A model generated the notes under the pieces. That model did no database searches, was not told the origin of the DNA, and saw nothing but the letters and a program-made list of their open reading frames with translations. The position numbers were made by a program, and so were the translations under genes. This document shows, piece by piece, positions 11,605 to 23,000 of a stretch of 64,000 nt of DNA. The stretch is from Tetradesmus obliquus. Taxonomy: Eukaryota > Chlorophyta > Chlorophyceae > Sphaeropleales > Scenedesmaceae. Position 1 is the first letter of the stretch; every line of letters starts with the position of its first letter. The stretch covers positions 4,092,001 to 4,156,000 of the forward strand of contig CP126196.1 of NCBI GenBank assembly GCA_030272155.1. Direction: 5' to 3'.

Positions 11605-13009
11605 GTGTGTGCTTAGATGCCACAAGCTGCAGGCGGTTTGGCGTGACAATTGCACAGCCACAAACGATGCAGACACCAGCCAAGAGACCAACATAGCCCC
11701 ACTCACTTGCTCAGCACGACGAGCGGGTTGTACTGCCTGTGGCTGAGTGCGGCAGCTTAGATGCAGTGTGACGCATCTCGAAAATCAACATAATGAGAGC
11801 ACAGGCATCTTCCACCTGAAGAAGTGACAACTGTGGTGAAGGAACCATCCGTTTCTGGGCCTGCTAAGTTGGGTCGTCTTTCCAAAGCTGAACGCAACAT
11901 CCAAAGTAAGAGCCACATGCTTTGCAACACTCACTTACTCAGCACAAAGAGCGGGTTGTACTGCCTGTGGCTGAGTGTGGTCATGTCCCACGGCAGCTTG
12001 AAGGCCCCCTGCTTGATACCCTCCAGGTCCTGCTTGTACATTGCAAGAGCCTCATACAGCCTGTTGCTGAGCTGCCGCTTATCATAAGCGTCCTAAGTTG
12101 AAACTGCTGATCCAGCTTAACAACATTGACCACGGCTGCAATACGCCACAAAGACAATCAACAACCAACTGGAAGCACTCACTTGCTCAGCACAAAAAGC
12201 GGGTTGTACTGCCTGTGTGTGATAGTTGTCATGTCCCACGGCAGCTTGAAGGCCCCCTGCTTGATGCCTTCTAAGTCCTGCTTGTACATTGCAAGGGCCT
12301 CATACAGCCTGTTGCTGAGCTCTGTTGATGCATTGTCTGACAGGTTTTGGAAAGGGGTGCGGGATGGGTTGCCACCAGCAGATAGCGCACGCAGCTGCGC
12401 AGACAGGTGGTGCGCGATGGCCCCGCTAGCGGCCTGGAAAAGAAGACAAGAACAGCACAGCATGCATTGCGACAAGCATACTATATGACAAAAGAGGTGC
12501 ACGGAACAGAGACGAGGGGGTTACGGGACGCAAAGCAGTGCAGGCTGGGGGTGTGAGTGCATTGTCTGACAGGTTCTGGAAGGGTGTGCGGGATGGGCTG
12601 TCGCCGGCTGACAGCGCGCGCAGCTGCGCTGACAGTGGTGCGCAATGGCTCCGCTGGCAGCCTGACAAATGGGAGGAACAGGGACAACAGCAAAGTGTGC
12701 AGTGTGGTAGAAACAGTGGCAGTGCACAGGGGTGTGGTGCACACAGCATCAACAGCTGTTCAGGCATGCAAGCAGTGTTTGGCAGGTTCTGGAAGGGTGT
12801 GCTGGTGAGCTGCTGCAGCAAAGGATCGACAACAACATATATTACAACATCAACCGCTCACCGCCCCCAGGAAGAAGCCTGTGCGGCCCAGGTGGTAGGC
12901 CCAGTAGGCAGCTGACTCAGCATCAGCCAGCGCTGACTCACGCAGCAGCTGCGCGGCATCAGCCGCCAGCACAGACAGCTGGTCGCGGCCCCTGCGATAC
13001 CAACAAAGT

Positions 13010-13072
<63 letters not shown>

Positions 13073-13241
13073 CATGGACAGCAACAATCTTGTCATGGTG
13101 CATGTCACGCAACTGCAGGTGCAGAAAAAGCAATCTCTGGAAGTGTTGATGCTGCCAGCACTGCCGCTACTGCTGTGCACTAATTAGTTTTGTCTGAAAT
13201 GGGCTACTAAGCCAACACCTTAAGCTGCTGCTGCTGCTGCA

Positions 13242-13303
<62 letters not shown>

Positions 13304-13304
13304 A

Positions 13305-13354
<50 letters not shown>

Positions 13355-13426
13355 AAGCTCATCTAAGCGCATCTGGGTCGTCTGCCTGTGCATTGAAGCT
13401 CCTGCTGCTGAAGCTGCTGCTGCTGG

Positions 13427-13482
<56 letters not shown>

Positions 13483-13918
13483 CTGCAGTTACTGCTGCTG
13501 CCACTCAATTGGGATCTCACTTTGGCGCCTTTGGGTCGTCTGCCTGTGCATTCAGGCTCCTGCTGCTGAAGCTGGTGTTGTAGTTTGCCCAGAACTCCAC
13601 TGAGGGGTGTATCTGGAAGTTTGCGGCATCTGCTGAGGCCACACAGTCCACCTGCAGCACAGCCACAAGCAGAAATGAACAGTGACAGCAGTAGTAACGG
13701 AACAATTGTTGTCGTAGCATATGTCTGAGGAAAGCAACAGACGCTCGCAACTTTGGCAGTAGTGGCGGGGCCTACATGTGTGAAGGCTGCCTGCACAGCA
13801 AGCATTGCTGCAGCTGGAATGTACGAAGTTTGCAGTGCACAGCGGCAGCAGCAGCCGCTGCACTCACTGTGAACCGCGTCTCTGGGCAGTAGTTGATTGG
13901 CAGCTGCCTGAAGGAGCC
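8943..13918 (-). CDS. plant-type SAM-dependent methyltransferase (N-terminus unresolved)
   Basis: Nine exons read in phase on the minus strand: 13918-13868, 13651-13521, 12991-12862, 12433-12183, 11522-11373, 11084-10907, 10428-10296, 9871-9675, 9200-8943; together 492 residues. The first half (LPWDMTTITHRQYNPLFVLS, FHYQSDGWMSDRSA, FFGRQDAMQR) resembles a conserved family of plastid-targeted plant and algal methyltransferases. The second half is a class I methyltransferase fold: RVMEACCGTGRFHTF (SAM motif I), IAADLSPFYLARA (motif II), PLPDGSLDAVLCMYAFHEMP (motif III region) and LRLLKPGGLAVLTDS. The methyl acceptor is not known to me. The 5' exon and start codon should lie between 13919 and about 15000, but I could not place them. 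Nearly every exon has extra copies in the flanking introns. Confidence 0.85.
9470..10050 (-). pseudogene. copies flanking methyltransferase exon 9871-9675
   Basis: Two degraded copies of this exon sit one on each side of it: about 9535-9470 (RLLKP-like part) and about 10050-9960 (the part encoding CAVYAFHEMP-like sequence). The middle of this interval is the functional exon itself. Substitutions and lost frame mark the copies as non-coding. Confidence 0.75.
10190..10245 (-). pseudogene. copy of methyltransferase exon 10428-10296, 3' end with donor
   Basis: On the minus strand it repeats the exon end GGCATGGATGGCACAGGT including the donor position. It lies immediately downstream of the functional donor at 10296. 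Confidence 0.8.
10463..10520. repeat. (CTG)n tract at an intron 3' end (minus strand)
   Basis: About 17 CAG units on the plus strand read as CTG on the gene strand, shortly before the acceptor of exon 10428. Similar sense-strand CTG tracts precede many acceptors in the window. Confidence 0.9.
10757..10840 (-). pseudogene. copy of methyltransferase SAM-motif exon end
   Basis: On the minus strand it encodes SMRVMEACCGTGCFHTFLK followed by a GTATGG donor, nearly the same as the end of exon 11084-10907 (ACCGTGRFHTFLK). It is downstream of the functional donor. The copied frame is open across the motif. Confidence 0.9.
11140..11320 (-). pseudogene. two acceptor-side copies of exon 11084-10907
   Basis: Two short segments (near 11180-11140 and 11320-11285) repeat CTGCAGGTCTGCCAGTGT, the acceptor and first bases of exon 11084. 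Both lie upstream of the functional acceptor, giving three candidate acceptors in series. Confidence 0.65.
11700..12065 (-). pseudogene. copies of methyltransferase exon 12433-12183, 3' part with donor
   Basis: The larger copy (about 12065-11935, minus strand) encodes LYEALAMYKQDLEGIKQGAF and continues through PLFVLSK to a GTGAGTG donor with few changes. A shorter one (about 11750-11700) keeps only the QYNPLVVLSK-like end and donor. Both lie downstream of the functional donor at 12183. Confidence 0.9.
12540..12810 (-). pseudogene. copies of exon 12433-12183, 5' part
   Basis: Minus-strand segments at about 12660-12540 and a fragment near 12805-12780 repeat the sequence encoding RALSAG then SRTPFQNLSDNA-like residues. 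They lie upstream of the functional acceptor at 12433, so this exon has acceptor-side copies upstream and donor-side copies downstream. Confidence 0.85.
13009..13070. repeat. (CTG)n tract before methyltransferase exon 12991
   Basis: Some 20 CAG units on the plus strand are CTG on the gene strand. They end about 18 bases before the acceptor of exon 12991-12862. Confidence 0.9.
13222..13490. repeat. long CTG arrays on plus strand in methyltransferase intron
   Basis: Two arrays, about 13222-13353 and 13420-13475, lie in the intron between exons 13651-13521 and 12991-12862. Here the gene strand reads CAG, and the arrays sit in the donor half of the intron. They bracket a copy of the exon 13521 end (13410-13359, encoding FNAQADDPD). 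Confidence 0.9.
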
Positions 13919-13984
13919 CTGAGGGGCAGCAGCACCTGCAGCACAACCAGCAGCAACAGCAAACAGCTACTGCAGCATCTGCGC

Positions 13985-14175
13985 AATCAAGTTTGATGCC
14001 GGCACCTCAGTTGTTGGCAGCTGCATGAAGGAGCCCTGAGGAGCAGCAGCAGCATCATCACCAGCAGCAACAGCAAACAGCAATTGCAGCATCTGCGCAA
14101 TCAAGTTTGATGCTGGCACCCCACCGGTTGGCAGCTGCCTGAAGGAGCCCTGAGCAGCAGCAGCAGCAGCTGCAG
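13985..14175 (-). pseudogene. two acceptor-side copies of exon 13918-13868
   Basis: On the minus strand two segments near 14040 and 14155 begin with an acceptor-like CTCAG followed by GGCTCCTTC and a QLP-coding stretch, as in exon 13918. Both are upstream of the functional exon. Intervening CAG/CTG sequence is also repeated. Confidence 0.8.
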
Positions 14176-15818
14176 CAGCAGCAGCAGCAGCAAATGTAGC
14201 ATCTGCGCAACTGGGGTTGATGCTGGCGCCTTACTGGCGCCCTACTGATACAGCTGCAGCACCACCCTGCCACATGGGGCGATGCAAAGCATATGCTCAA
14301 GCGCTCCACAGCTACTTGGGCTGCTGCTGGCCCTCGCTGCTACTCCTGCTGCTACAGGTGCTGCAAGGTCACCTAATTGTGCCACTAAATAACAACAACA
14401 GCAGCAGCTGCTGCTGCTGCAGCAGCAATAGCCAGACCATTGCCTGCCACACACATGCTTTGGCTGCAATGCAGCGCTGAAGCTGGCACCATGCAGCTGC
14501 TGTCTCTGTTTGCTGTTTGAAACCCACCAGCAGTCCAGTCCCTGTCAACAACGTATGACAGGTCTTGAGCAGATGTTGATGCAGTTGTTGTGGGAGTGGC
14601 AACATGTGTTTGCACGCGCCGCGCTGCACCACCACCAGCAGCAGCAGCAGACAGCCTGGCCCTACTGCTGATGTGCTTAAAGACACCTGCATGCACCAGC
14701 AAACCAGGCAGCACTCACTAAACGCAATGAAAACGCGCCTTACCAGTGCAAAGGGATGTGTACAAGAGGCCCAGGCGATGGGCGTAAACGCTCGCCCTTC
14801 TGTGGCAGATATTGCATGGCCTGATACTGCTGACGCATACACGCACCAAGGGCCCTCATGTTCGTCTGTCCAGCGCGCACGCAATGTGTTTGAATGTTTT
14901 TCATGCTCGTAGCAGCACCGAGTCGTCTGCAGTGACCCGGCCCGGCAGCAAGTGACGTGAGAGTGAGTATGTCCTGCACCCTGGAAAGCCCAGCCGTCTG
15001 CATACAGAGTGCGCACACATAAAATGAAAAACCATACGCTCTCGCGTTGTGCTAAAGGCTGCTAGGTTGAGCAGCTTACACCCAGACCTAAGCCCTAGGG
15101 CCTGAGGCCTGCACTGTGCAGGCTGCACGTCAGGCCGAGGCAACGACAACGTCTGGCTGGACCAACACTTATAGTCCTTTATGGGCCGTCAAAAGTCAAG
15201 AGACCGGCTCAAGCAACTGTGGCTGGTCCTGCACTTGCAGATACTACTCTTTTTATCTAACTGCTCTGCCAGGGCCTGGGCCCGGGCCTTCTTCACGCCA
15301 GAGTGAACCCCAGCCACTGCGTTTTAGCAGATCCACTCCCTTCACATGTGTGACAGGTTGTTGATAGAGAGTCTCGTCAAGATCCGGTTGTTTCCAAGGC
15401 ATGCCAGGCCTAGTGTGGCTGTCAGAGCAGCTGATGGTATAAACTTTATATCGTGCTCTTCAAGAGCACGTGTGACAGCCGCTGCCTGCTGCATGCGGCA
15501 GAGTGCGTGATGATACGATTGTTACGGTGCAAAGCAGCAACCAACTGAAACATCTTAAAAATGGCTGCCGGCAGTTTGCTGCTGTCCTATTATCAGGATG
15601 TCGATACTGCGCACCAGCATCACCCTGCCCTACCTACTCCGCAACAGCTGCAGGCTATATTATATTATCTCATCACCAGCTGGTACAAGCAGATGCAACG
15701 CAATAACACCCCTTCCAACTTGACGTCACATAAGCTGGGTGTCAACGTAACATAACTAGGGGGTGGAACCTCATTGCAACCAGGCTCAACCTGCTGCAAC
15801 TTCAAATGCCTCGCCCAG
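14176..15818. other. region between methyltransferase and MenA genes
   Basis: It should contain the unplaced 5' exon and promoter of the methyltransferase and the 3' UTR of the prenyltransferase. I could not choose a start codon. CTG/CAG runs occur near 14155-14195, 14330 and 14400-14425. A hairpin-forming CTCTTCAAGAGCACG is near 15457. No other gene is recognised. Confidence 0.5.
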
Positions 15819-18800
15819 CTAACTGAGCAGCAAGCCTGCTACAAGGCTCAGCCCTACGGCCACGTGCCAGCACACGCCAAACTTTTTCAGAGACGCGATC
15901 TGTGCAGGCAATGCGTGGTTTGCGGCTGCAAAGCACAGCAGGCGGCTGGCGGCTGGCAGGGTCAGCAGCAGGCATCCCAGCAGGGGCATGGGGCATATGC
16001 CGGCAGCCGCTGCTGCAACGGCGATGAGGTAGGGAGCTGCGGTGGCTGCGCGCAGCACCTGCGGCATATTTGAAACATAAGAGTAGTTTGAATGGTTGCA
16101 AGCTACTTTGACGTTCAGTTCCGGTCTGCAATATTCCCCTGAAATGTTCCTATTGGTTCGAGTCTGAAGTAGCTGACCAGCTGGTGGCTGCGCACAGCAC
16201 CTGCAGCATGCAGCACAGGGAAACAGCTTGCAAGATAACAGTTGTTAGGTGACGTGGGTAGGGTGCTAGCTCAGAGTCATGTGGGGCTGCGATTGGTTTG
16301 AGGGAGGAAGTTGTAAGTAGGTTGCTGCATGGATGAGACTGCTGTGACTGTTCCTCCAAAAAAGATGCAGCATGAAACTTGTAAGCCAGACCTTGTCATC
16401 GGCATTGGCAACCACGCCCCGTAAGGAGCGGAAACTACGATTGTTATTGCCTCTCTATCAGACAAGATGCAGCATGCCAGTTCAGTGCTGGTTGGCACCA
16501 CTTACAGCAGGGAAAGACAAGGGTCATTATGCCACTTTGGTCTCCTGTCAGCATGGCACCAGCAATCTTGAAACCATAGCGGGCACGTCATACCCACTGC
16601 TGCTGCCTGTTCAGAAGACACTCTGTACAGCCACCTGCCGCCTTGCTTCAGTGATGGGTACAAGTCCAATCCCGCATGCCGACCTGCACTCTGTAGGAAT
16701 AGGAATAGGAGCTACGCGACCGAGCTTTGGTGGGCTTGGCACGTAAGTTTATGGGCCGAGGGGGCCTAAGAAGCTATCTTGTGGCACCCCATGGCCAGCT
16801 ACTCATTGTGAGTGCCCCACAGCAGATGACGATAGCCTACACTCTGTAACTATATTCCCGGTTGAGCCCACAGTAACTAATTTGCATTCAGCCCGTTTCA
16901 ACTGATTGGGCGGTCAGCAACCTCTTGCACTCAATACCCTCACCCTCCCCACCCACACCCATCCACACCCACCTGGCAGGCCTTTTCAGTGCCCAGCCGC
17001 ACTAACGGGGACATCTTGCCTGCGCGCCTGTCTCCCTCAATCTGGTGCCAGTGGCTGCAGAACAGGATGACCGCTGTGCTGATGCCTACCAGCACAGACA
17101 GCAGGACCACGAGGGGGCTCACACCAGCAAGCAAGCTGCTGATGCCAGCTGCTGCTGGTGCTGCTGCTGGTGCTGCTGCTGCTGCTGCTGCTGTGGCATG
17201 TGCTGGGCTCTGTGCGAGGTAGAATGCTGTTGTTGCCAGCGGCCCAAAAGCAATGAAGACCAGAGGCTCACCCAGCCCCTGGTAGCTGAGCCTGCAGGGG
17301 CACAGGCAGCCACACCCTCACAGCAGTGTAGAAATGACAGTTTAGGGCATGGTAAATGCACAACTGCGCGCCTGCAAGCAATGCTGGACCAGCAGCCCCC
17401 CTGCCCAAAGGCTCCTAGCGCTCCAAGTGGGCTGATCGCAGTGTAGAAATGGACGAATTTGCACAGTAAATGCTCAGCTGCACATCTCCAAGCAGAGCTG
17501 GTCCAGGAGACCACCGCTCAAAGTCTGCTGATGCTCCGAGTGGATTGTGTGAGTGGTGATCACACGCTGCTGGCATGCTGCGCTGCACTGCTGCAGCACG
17601 GGTGACGTGTTCCCTGGTGCTCCACGTGTTGCTGGTCACTGGCTTATTGTAACGCAATGTAACTGTTATGACGTCATTGTATGTGCCACCCACCTGAAGG
17701 GAGGGCCTTGGTAGATATAGCCACACGTGATTGCTGCTCCAAACATGCACATCACGCGCGGGTTTTGGGCTGGGTCGACGTTGCTCGCCAGCACACACAC
17801 ACCAGCTGCAAGAAAAAGCTTAGAAGCCAGAAGCACACCAATGCGGTTGCCTGTGAGATTGACGACCGACTCGGGCTTATGCACATCCGCGCCAGTAGTG
17901 GCATCGAACGCATCGTTGCTGCAGGGCGGAGACAGCAGGGCAGTTATGCCAGCAGCGCCATCAGCAGCAACCGGCCAATCAGCGGATATGTGCACATGCA
18001 TACAGACCGTAGCGCAGATGTGCATGTGCAGCAAAGCCGATGTATATGCCCACAGCTGCTGCCGCTGCTACAGCATGTAGCAATGCAGATTGTCAAGAAA
18101 AGCTGCTTCCGCTGCTGCAGGCCAAGCCCACAGGCGCTGCTGCTGCAAGCCTGGGAACCGGTGCACTTGCAACCAGCGGTATTGGTTTGTCACCGTCGGG
18201 AGCGTGCAAAAATATTCAAAATTGCATTCCATTTTTTTTATCTTTTTGGAGGAAAAAAGGAATATTACTTTATTTGTACGGTGTGCACACAGCATGGCTG
18301 CACACACTTCTAACCTGGTTAAAGGCGACAGACCACCAGTGGTGCCACTGCTGACAGCAAAGGCTTGCATGTCAGCAAGTGCTGATCATGGAACAACACC
18401 CTGCAGCTGCTGCATGCCACGCGGCAGTGCTGCTGCTGCAGCGGCTGCCTGCAAAGCGGCAGTGCTGCTGCTGCAGCGGCTGCCTGCAAAGCGGCAGTGC
18501 TGCTGCTGCTACTGTCCCTCACCTTAGGTTGACCCACGCGACAACAAAGATGGCCCCCAACATCAGAGCAGCACACTGCGACCACGCCACCACCCCATGG
18601 TGAAACTTGGCAGCTGCTGCACCAACCTGCAAACCATATACACCAGGGAACTCAAGGAGTTGTTGTGCATTGTATGTGCGCAGTGCGCAGCAATGCCTGG
18701 CTCGCTGCTCGGGCGCGGCAAAGCTACCTATCTGTTGCTAATCAAGCCACGTAGCTAGTCAAAGCCACCTCGGCTGCAGCAGCGCTGTGCCACATGCAGC

Positions 18801-19361
18801 AGGCGGCATGCTCAGGTGATGCTGTGCTGCAGCTGCACTGTGCGGGAACGCTAAGTGGCACAGAAGCAGCAACAGCACCACTGCTGCTGTTGAGTTTGGT
18901 TCGTGCATGGCCAACGCCGCTGATGCAAGGCCATCCTTCAGACATCCTGGCTGCATCAGGTCGCACTCAGCACAAATGTGGAGACCTTGATCAGAGCCAA
19001 GGAGAGGCTCATAGGGGAAGGAGACATCACATAGCATCACTTTTTATTAAGGTCTGAGACAGCAACAGGAACATGTGCTGTATAGCAAACAAGAACGCAT
19101 TTAAATTTGCTCAAATTTGCTCAGATTTGCTGCACTGGCTGAGCCGCTCACCAGCACTGGCACGATACCCACGGAATACATGGGAGGCTTGAGGGCCGCC
19201 AGCCAGCTGCCTACGGCCTTTGGGAGCATAATCCACCCTAGCAGGGTCGCATGCATCGTCCATCTCATTGCTTGGCTGCCAGGCTGCCAGCAGCTGAGAT
19301 CTATCGCCAGCGCTAGGGTTGCTGAGGCTGCATTGCATCTTGCAAGATGGCGCCATGGCAC
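15819..19361 (-). CDS. ABC4: 1,4-dihydroxy-2-naphthoate prenyl(phytyl)transferase, MenA/ABC4 type
   Basis: UbiA-family membrane enzyme that attaches the phytyl (or polyprenyl) chain to dihydroxynaphthoate in plastid phylloquinone synthesis, supplying the photosystem I quinone. Exons: 19361-19152, 18626-18523, 17918-17694, 17291-16973, 16058-15819; phases match and give 365 residues. Visible landmarks are LAALKPPMYSVGIVPVLVGA, the first Asp-rich motif SNDAFDATTGAD (about 105-116), ESVVNLTGNR, the diagnostic YIYQGPPFRLSYQGLGEPL, FGPLATTAFYLA, and EGDRRAGKMSPLVRLGTE as the second conserved loop. Hydrophobic segments alternate with these loops as expected. An Ala run encoded by a CTG tract interrupts exon 4 after YLAQSPAHA, an insertion unlikely to be in the core family. 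The start is the first ATG in frame and lacks an obvious transit peptide, so a further 5' exon is possible. Confidence 0.92.
16150..16220 (-). pseudogene. copy of MenA last-exon start
   Basis: On the minus strand, CTGCAGGTGCTGTGCGCAGC and its flank repeat the acceptor and first codons of the last exon (VLRAAT). It lies upstream of the true acceptor at 16058. Confidence 0.7.
17326..17555 (+). repeat. dispersed 115-base repeat, copies 2 and 3 in tandem
   Basis: Two head-to-tail copies lie in the MenA intron: 17326-17437 (close to the consensus) and 17440-17555 (more diverged). Each starts with TGTAGAAATG and ends in a CTCC(A/G)AGTGG block. They are antisense to the gene. Confidence 0.85.
18985..19040 (+). 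repeat. fragment of foldback-repeat family
   Basis: Contains GAGCCAAGGAGAGGCTCATA followed by GGGGAAGGAG, resembling the arm of the foldback element at 21848-22170. Only part of the arm is present. Confidence 0.5.
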
Positions 19362-20086
19362 TATGGCACTATGGCACTGTGAATTGACCTATTTACTGTG
19401 CACAATGGCCAAGCGGCCAATTGGCAGCAGCAGCAGTGCTGCAGCAATGCGCCTGCTACTGCAGCCTGCTGATGGTCTTCTTTGGCAGCAGCAAACCCAT
19501 TCTGCGTCACATCACAGACTCAACCCAGCACATGGTAAGCTGGCGCATGTAGCAGTACTACTAGCAAAACACCGTATGTCAGGAATATCACTGCAAGATC
19601 GTCCGCTGACACATTTCCTGGTTCTTTCTTGTACACTCAAAGGTATCTAGTTTTAACGTATACGTGGCACGCCGCGCTGCCGATCTTCGAGGGCGCTACA
19701 ACCCCTGCTGATGACCAGCAGCTGCGATCTCGCGACTGGCGGTGTCACTACAATAGTGTCAGCACAAGCACCTTCTTTTTCTCGAGAAACAGAAAATTGT
19801 TTTTATGTGTTCATATCTGGTGGTTCATGCAAGCCTGGCCACCAACCGTACAGTCGTATCAGTTTATACTGCAGCAGGCGTAGGAGGGTCCTACAAAGTG
19901 ACCGAAGCGCGCAACGCCCCATTTTCAACACAGACAACATAGAGAATGCCTAGCTCTGTCTAATGGACACAAAGGTATCAACGAGGTCGTTCTGCTTCTG
20001 ATCAGAAGGCGCCCAGTACTACGGCTCGCTCCAGTTGAGGCACTTCAGACACTTCAGCTGCATATCCTTTCTCGATCGAAACAGCC
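19362..20086. promoter_or_regulatory. divergent promoter region, MenA (-) and secreted protein (+)
   Basis: A 725-base gap separates the two start codons, so both promoters must lie here unless more 5' exons exist. No TATA box could be assigned with confidence. A triple CACTATGG repeat near 19357-19380 is the only visible pattern. Confidence 0.5.
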
Positions 20087-23000
20087 ATGAAGTCTAGTAT
20101 CATAATTGTTTGCGGTATGCTGCTCTGCGTTGCCCAAGGTGGGTATCAGTGCTGTGCTGGAGCTGGTAGTGCCGCACTCTCAGCTCCCAAGCGCAGTGAA
20201 AAAAACAGCAAATTGCGTGTAAAGTAAAAAGACTTATCAGCGCCAAATTAGCCAGGGTAGCTGCTGCAATGTACCTGAAAGTGTCGTTGTCACTTATTTT
20301 GATTTGTGCACTGGCAGGCACCTGGGCGATGCAGGAGCGCTGCGCTTCAGCAGACCTGGTGCTTGGCTCGGGCAGGGTTGCACCTGCCTCAGACATCGAT
20401 GCTGCTGCAGCTTCTGCTACGGGACTGGTCATGATTCAAAACCCCACCCTGATCAGCGGCTTGGTAAGTTTTGTTGAGATAATCACTAGGTGCACGCGAG
20501 GATCTGCACAACTGTGCACAGCATGATCCTGCTGAATGGTCAGCAACACTATCATTGGTTGCAGCATCAAAGCGCAGCAGCTGTGCATGCACACTGACAT
20601 CATGATCACCGGCATCATCAGCCTGACCTGCCTGCATTTAAGTACAGTATTTTACATTATATTCCATTATTGCTATTGTGATTATTGTTGTTGTTGTTGT
20701 TGTTATTGATATTATTGTTGCTATTACCTTTATTATTATTATAAGCAGCAACATCAGCCTGGCCTGCCTGCAGGCCTGCAGCTGCAGCTGTAGGTCGCAA
20801 TGTCGCAAATCACAATGTGGCAAATCACTGTGGTGCTTGCCATGTCAGGGCAATTTTTGACACACCAGCCCCAGAACAACTAATCAACAAGATTCAAAGC
20901 TGTAACTGGCTCTGCAGATAGCACGCGCAAAGATGCCAGGCGTGCTCGCGCTGACATTCTGCGCAGGGAGGGGGCGCAGCTGCACGCAGCGGCGCGTCAC
21001 CTGCCACGTTCAGCTACGGAGCACCTGAAGAGAACAGCTTCAGCAGTGCTGTAGGTCATGGCACGTGGAGCGTCACAAAGCAGGGCAGCAAAGTGTATAT
21101 CACCTTGAAGGTGAGCTTGACATTGCCGCCAAAGTACAGCAATCGTCCATTGACGCATTACGTGGCTGCATGCAGCACTGCTTTCTGCTGCTCAGTAAAC
21201 TGCTTGAAAGGTGCACGCATGCTAATGCACAGCTGTGTGCTTCAGTTTGGTTCCAACAAAGCGCGTCGTGCAGTGCATTTGCCTTCAATTTCCAGCAATC
21301 AAAGCTGAACCCAACCCGGCATGCTTCTGCGATGCTGCATGCAGATCAAGTTTGTGTCTGCTGTGACAATGGACGACCTGGTGTATGGCAGTGAGTTCAA
21401 GGCTCCTCTGGACCTCAGCGCTGCTACCAAGAAGGTGCTTGATGCTGCTGTTGCTGCATGCAAGCGCGTCTTGGGATCAGGTGAGGCTGCATGCAAGCGC
21501 GTCTTGGGATCAGGCGAGGCTGCATGCAAGCGCGTCTTGGGACCAGGTGAGGCTGCATGCAAGCGCGTCTTGGGACCAGGTGAGGCTGCATGCAAGCGCG
21601 TCTTGGGACCAGGTGAGGCTGCATGCAAGCGCGTCTTGGGACCAGGTGAGGCTGCATGCAAGCGCGTCTTGGGATCAGGTGAGGCTGCGAAGTGCAGTCA
21701 GCCAGCACAAGTACAGGTAGCAAGCGCAGCAAGCAGCTATGTAGCAACAGTATGCTGTTGAGCATATGGTTTCATTTCATTACATAACATTACATTACAT
21801 TACATTACATTACATTACATTACATTACATTACATTACATTACATTACATGCTCTACTCAACAAGGAGTGGGAACCCCAGTCAGGAGCCAACGAGAGGCT
21901 CATAGGGTTTCAACGTTGTTGGCCGGCCAAGAATTGGCTGGTCAAAATTTTGGCTGGTCAAAGCAGCTGCCAAACTTTGCCGGGCCGGCCAGTAAGGCAT
22001 GTTTGGGACGCCGATAGGTGCCGCCTGCAAGCGGCTTGCATCTGCAGAGCTGCTCTCTGCCGGCAGCACGCTGCACAGTGTGCAAACCTCAGGACCTGCA
22101 GAATGATATGAGCCTCTCGTTGGCTCCTGACTGGGGTTTCCACTCCTTGTTTGAGTGGAGCATGCAATGTAATGTAATGCTATGCTGGCACTCTGTACCT
22201 GTACCACATGCTCAGATGCAGCTCTGCCAACAGTATGGCTGCTGGTGCTAGTAGCGCTGCAGCCTCTGCTGCTGGTCTGGCAGCACTTGTGCGTTTACCA
22301 TGCCTAAAAATGCACTTGCTTTTTGCACGTGCTTGCAGCCCCTCTCCAGACTGCCCTGGCGCCGGCAGGCAGCTGCTGCCGAGAGCAGTAACAGCAGCCC
22401 TCCTGGCCGCTGCTTGGCCCATGTCAAGTTCTAACGTGCTGCTGCTGCTGCTGCTGCTGCTGTTTTGTTCAGGTGTTGAGGTGGATGTCTCAAGTGGCAC
22501 ACCCTCGGTGTGGGCTCCCCTCATCAACGCTGCCATGCGCGTGCAAGTCAGCAAGGAAGCTCCAGCTGGTGCTGGCCGTGCTATTGCACATGACATGTCC
22601 CTGTACGACACCACCCGTGAGTGCCATGTAGAATGACAGTTTTAGGCATGGTGAATGCACAACTGCGCACCTGCAAGCAATGCTGGACCAGGGGTCCCGG
22701 GGCCCCTGATTGAAGGCTCCTAGTGCTCCGAGTGGGCTAATCACGCATGCACAGCGTCCTGTAGCTTGTGCTGCACGGCACATACATCAGCTGCCGGACT
22801 GCTGTGCCCGCATGATCAGCCCACACAGAGCATCAGGAGATTTGGGTAGGGGCCTGCTGATCCAACTGTGCTTGAAGGTGTGCAGCTTCAAATTTTCAAG
22901 TGTATAAGGTGGTCCTTATACATACATCAGCTGCGCGGGATCAAGGTTGCTGCAGCCATGTGGGGTCCCTCTCACCCACACCCCTCCCTCTCGCGCTTTT

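Noticed and set aside
13220-13504. Poly-alanine protein on the minus strand
   Set aside because: Reading of CTG/CAG arrays inside a methyltransferase intron.
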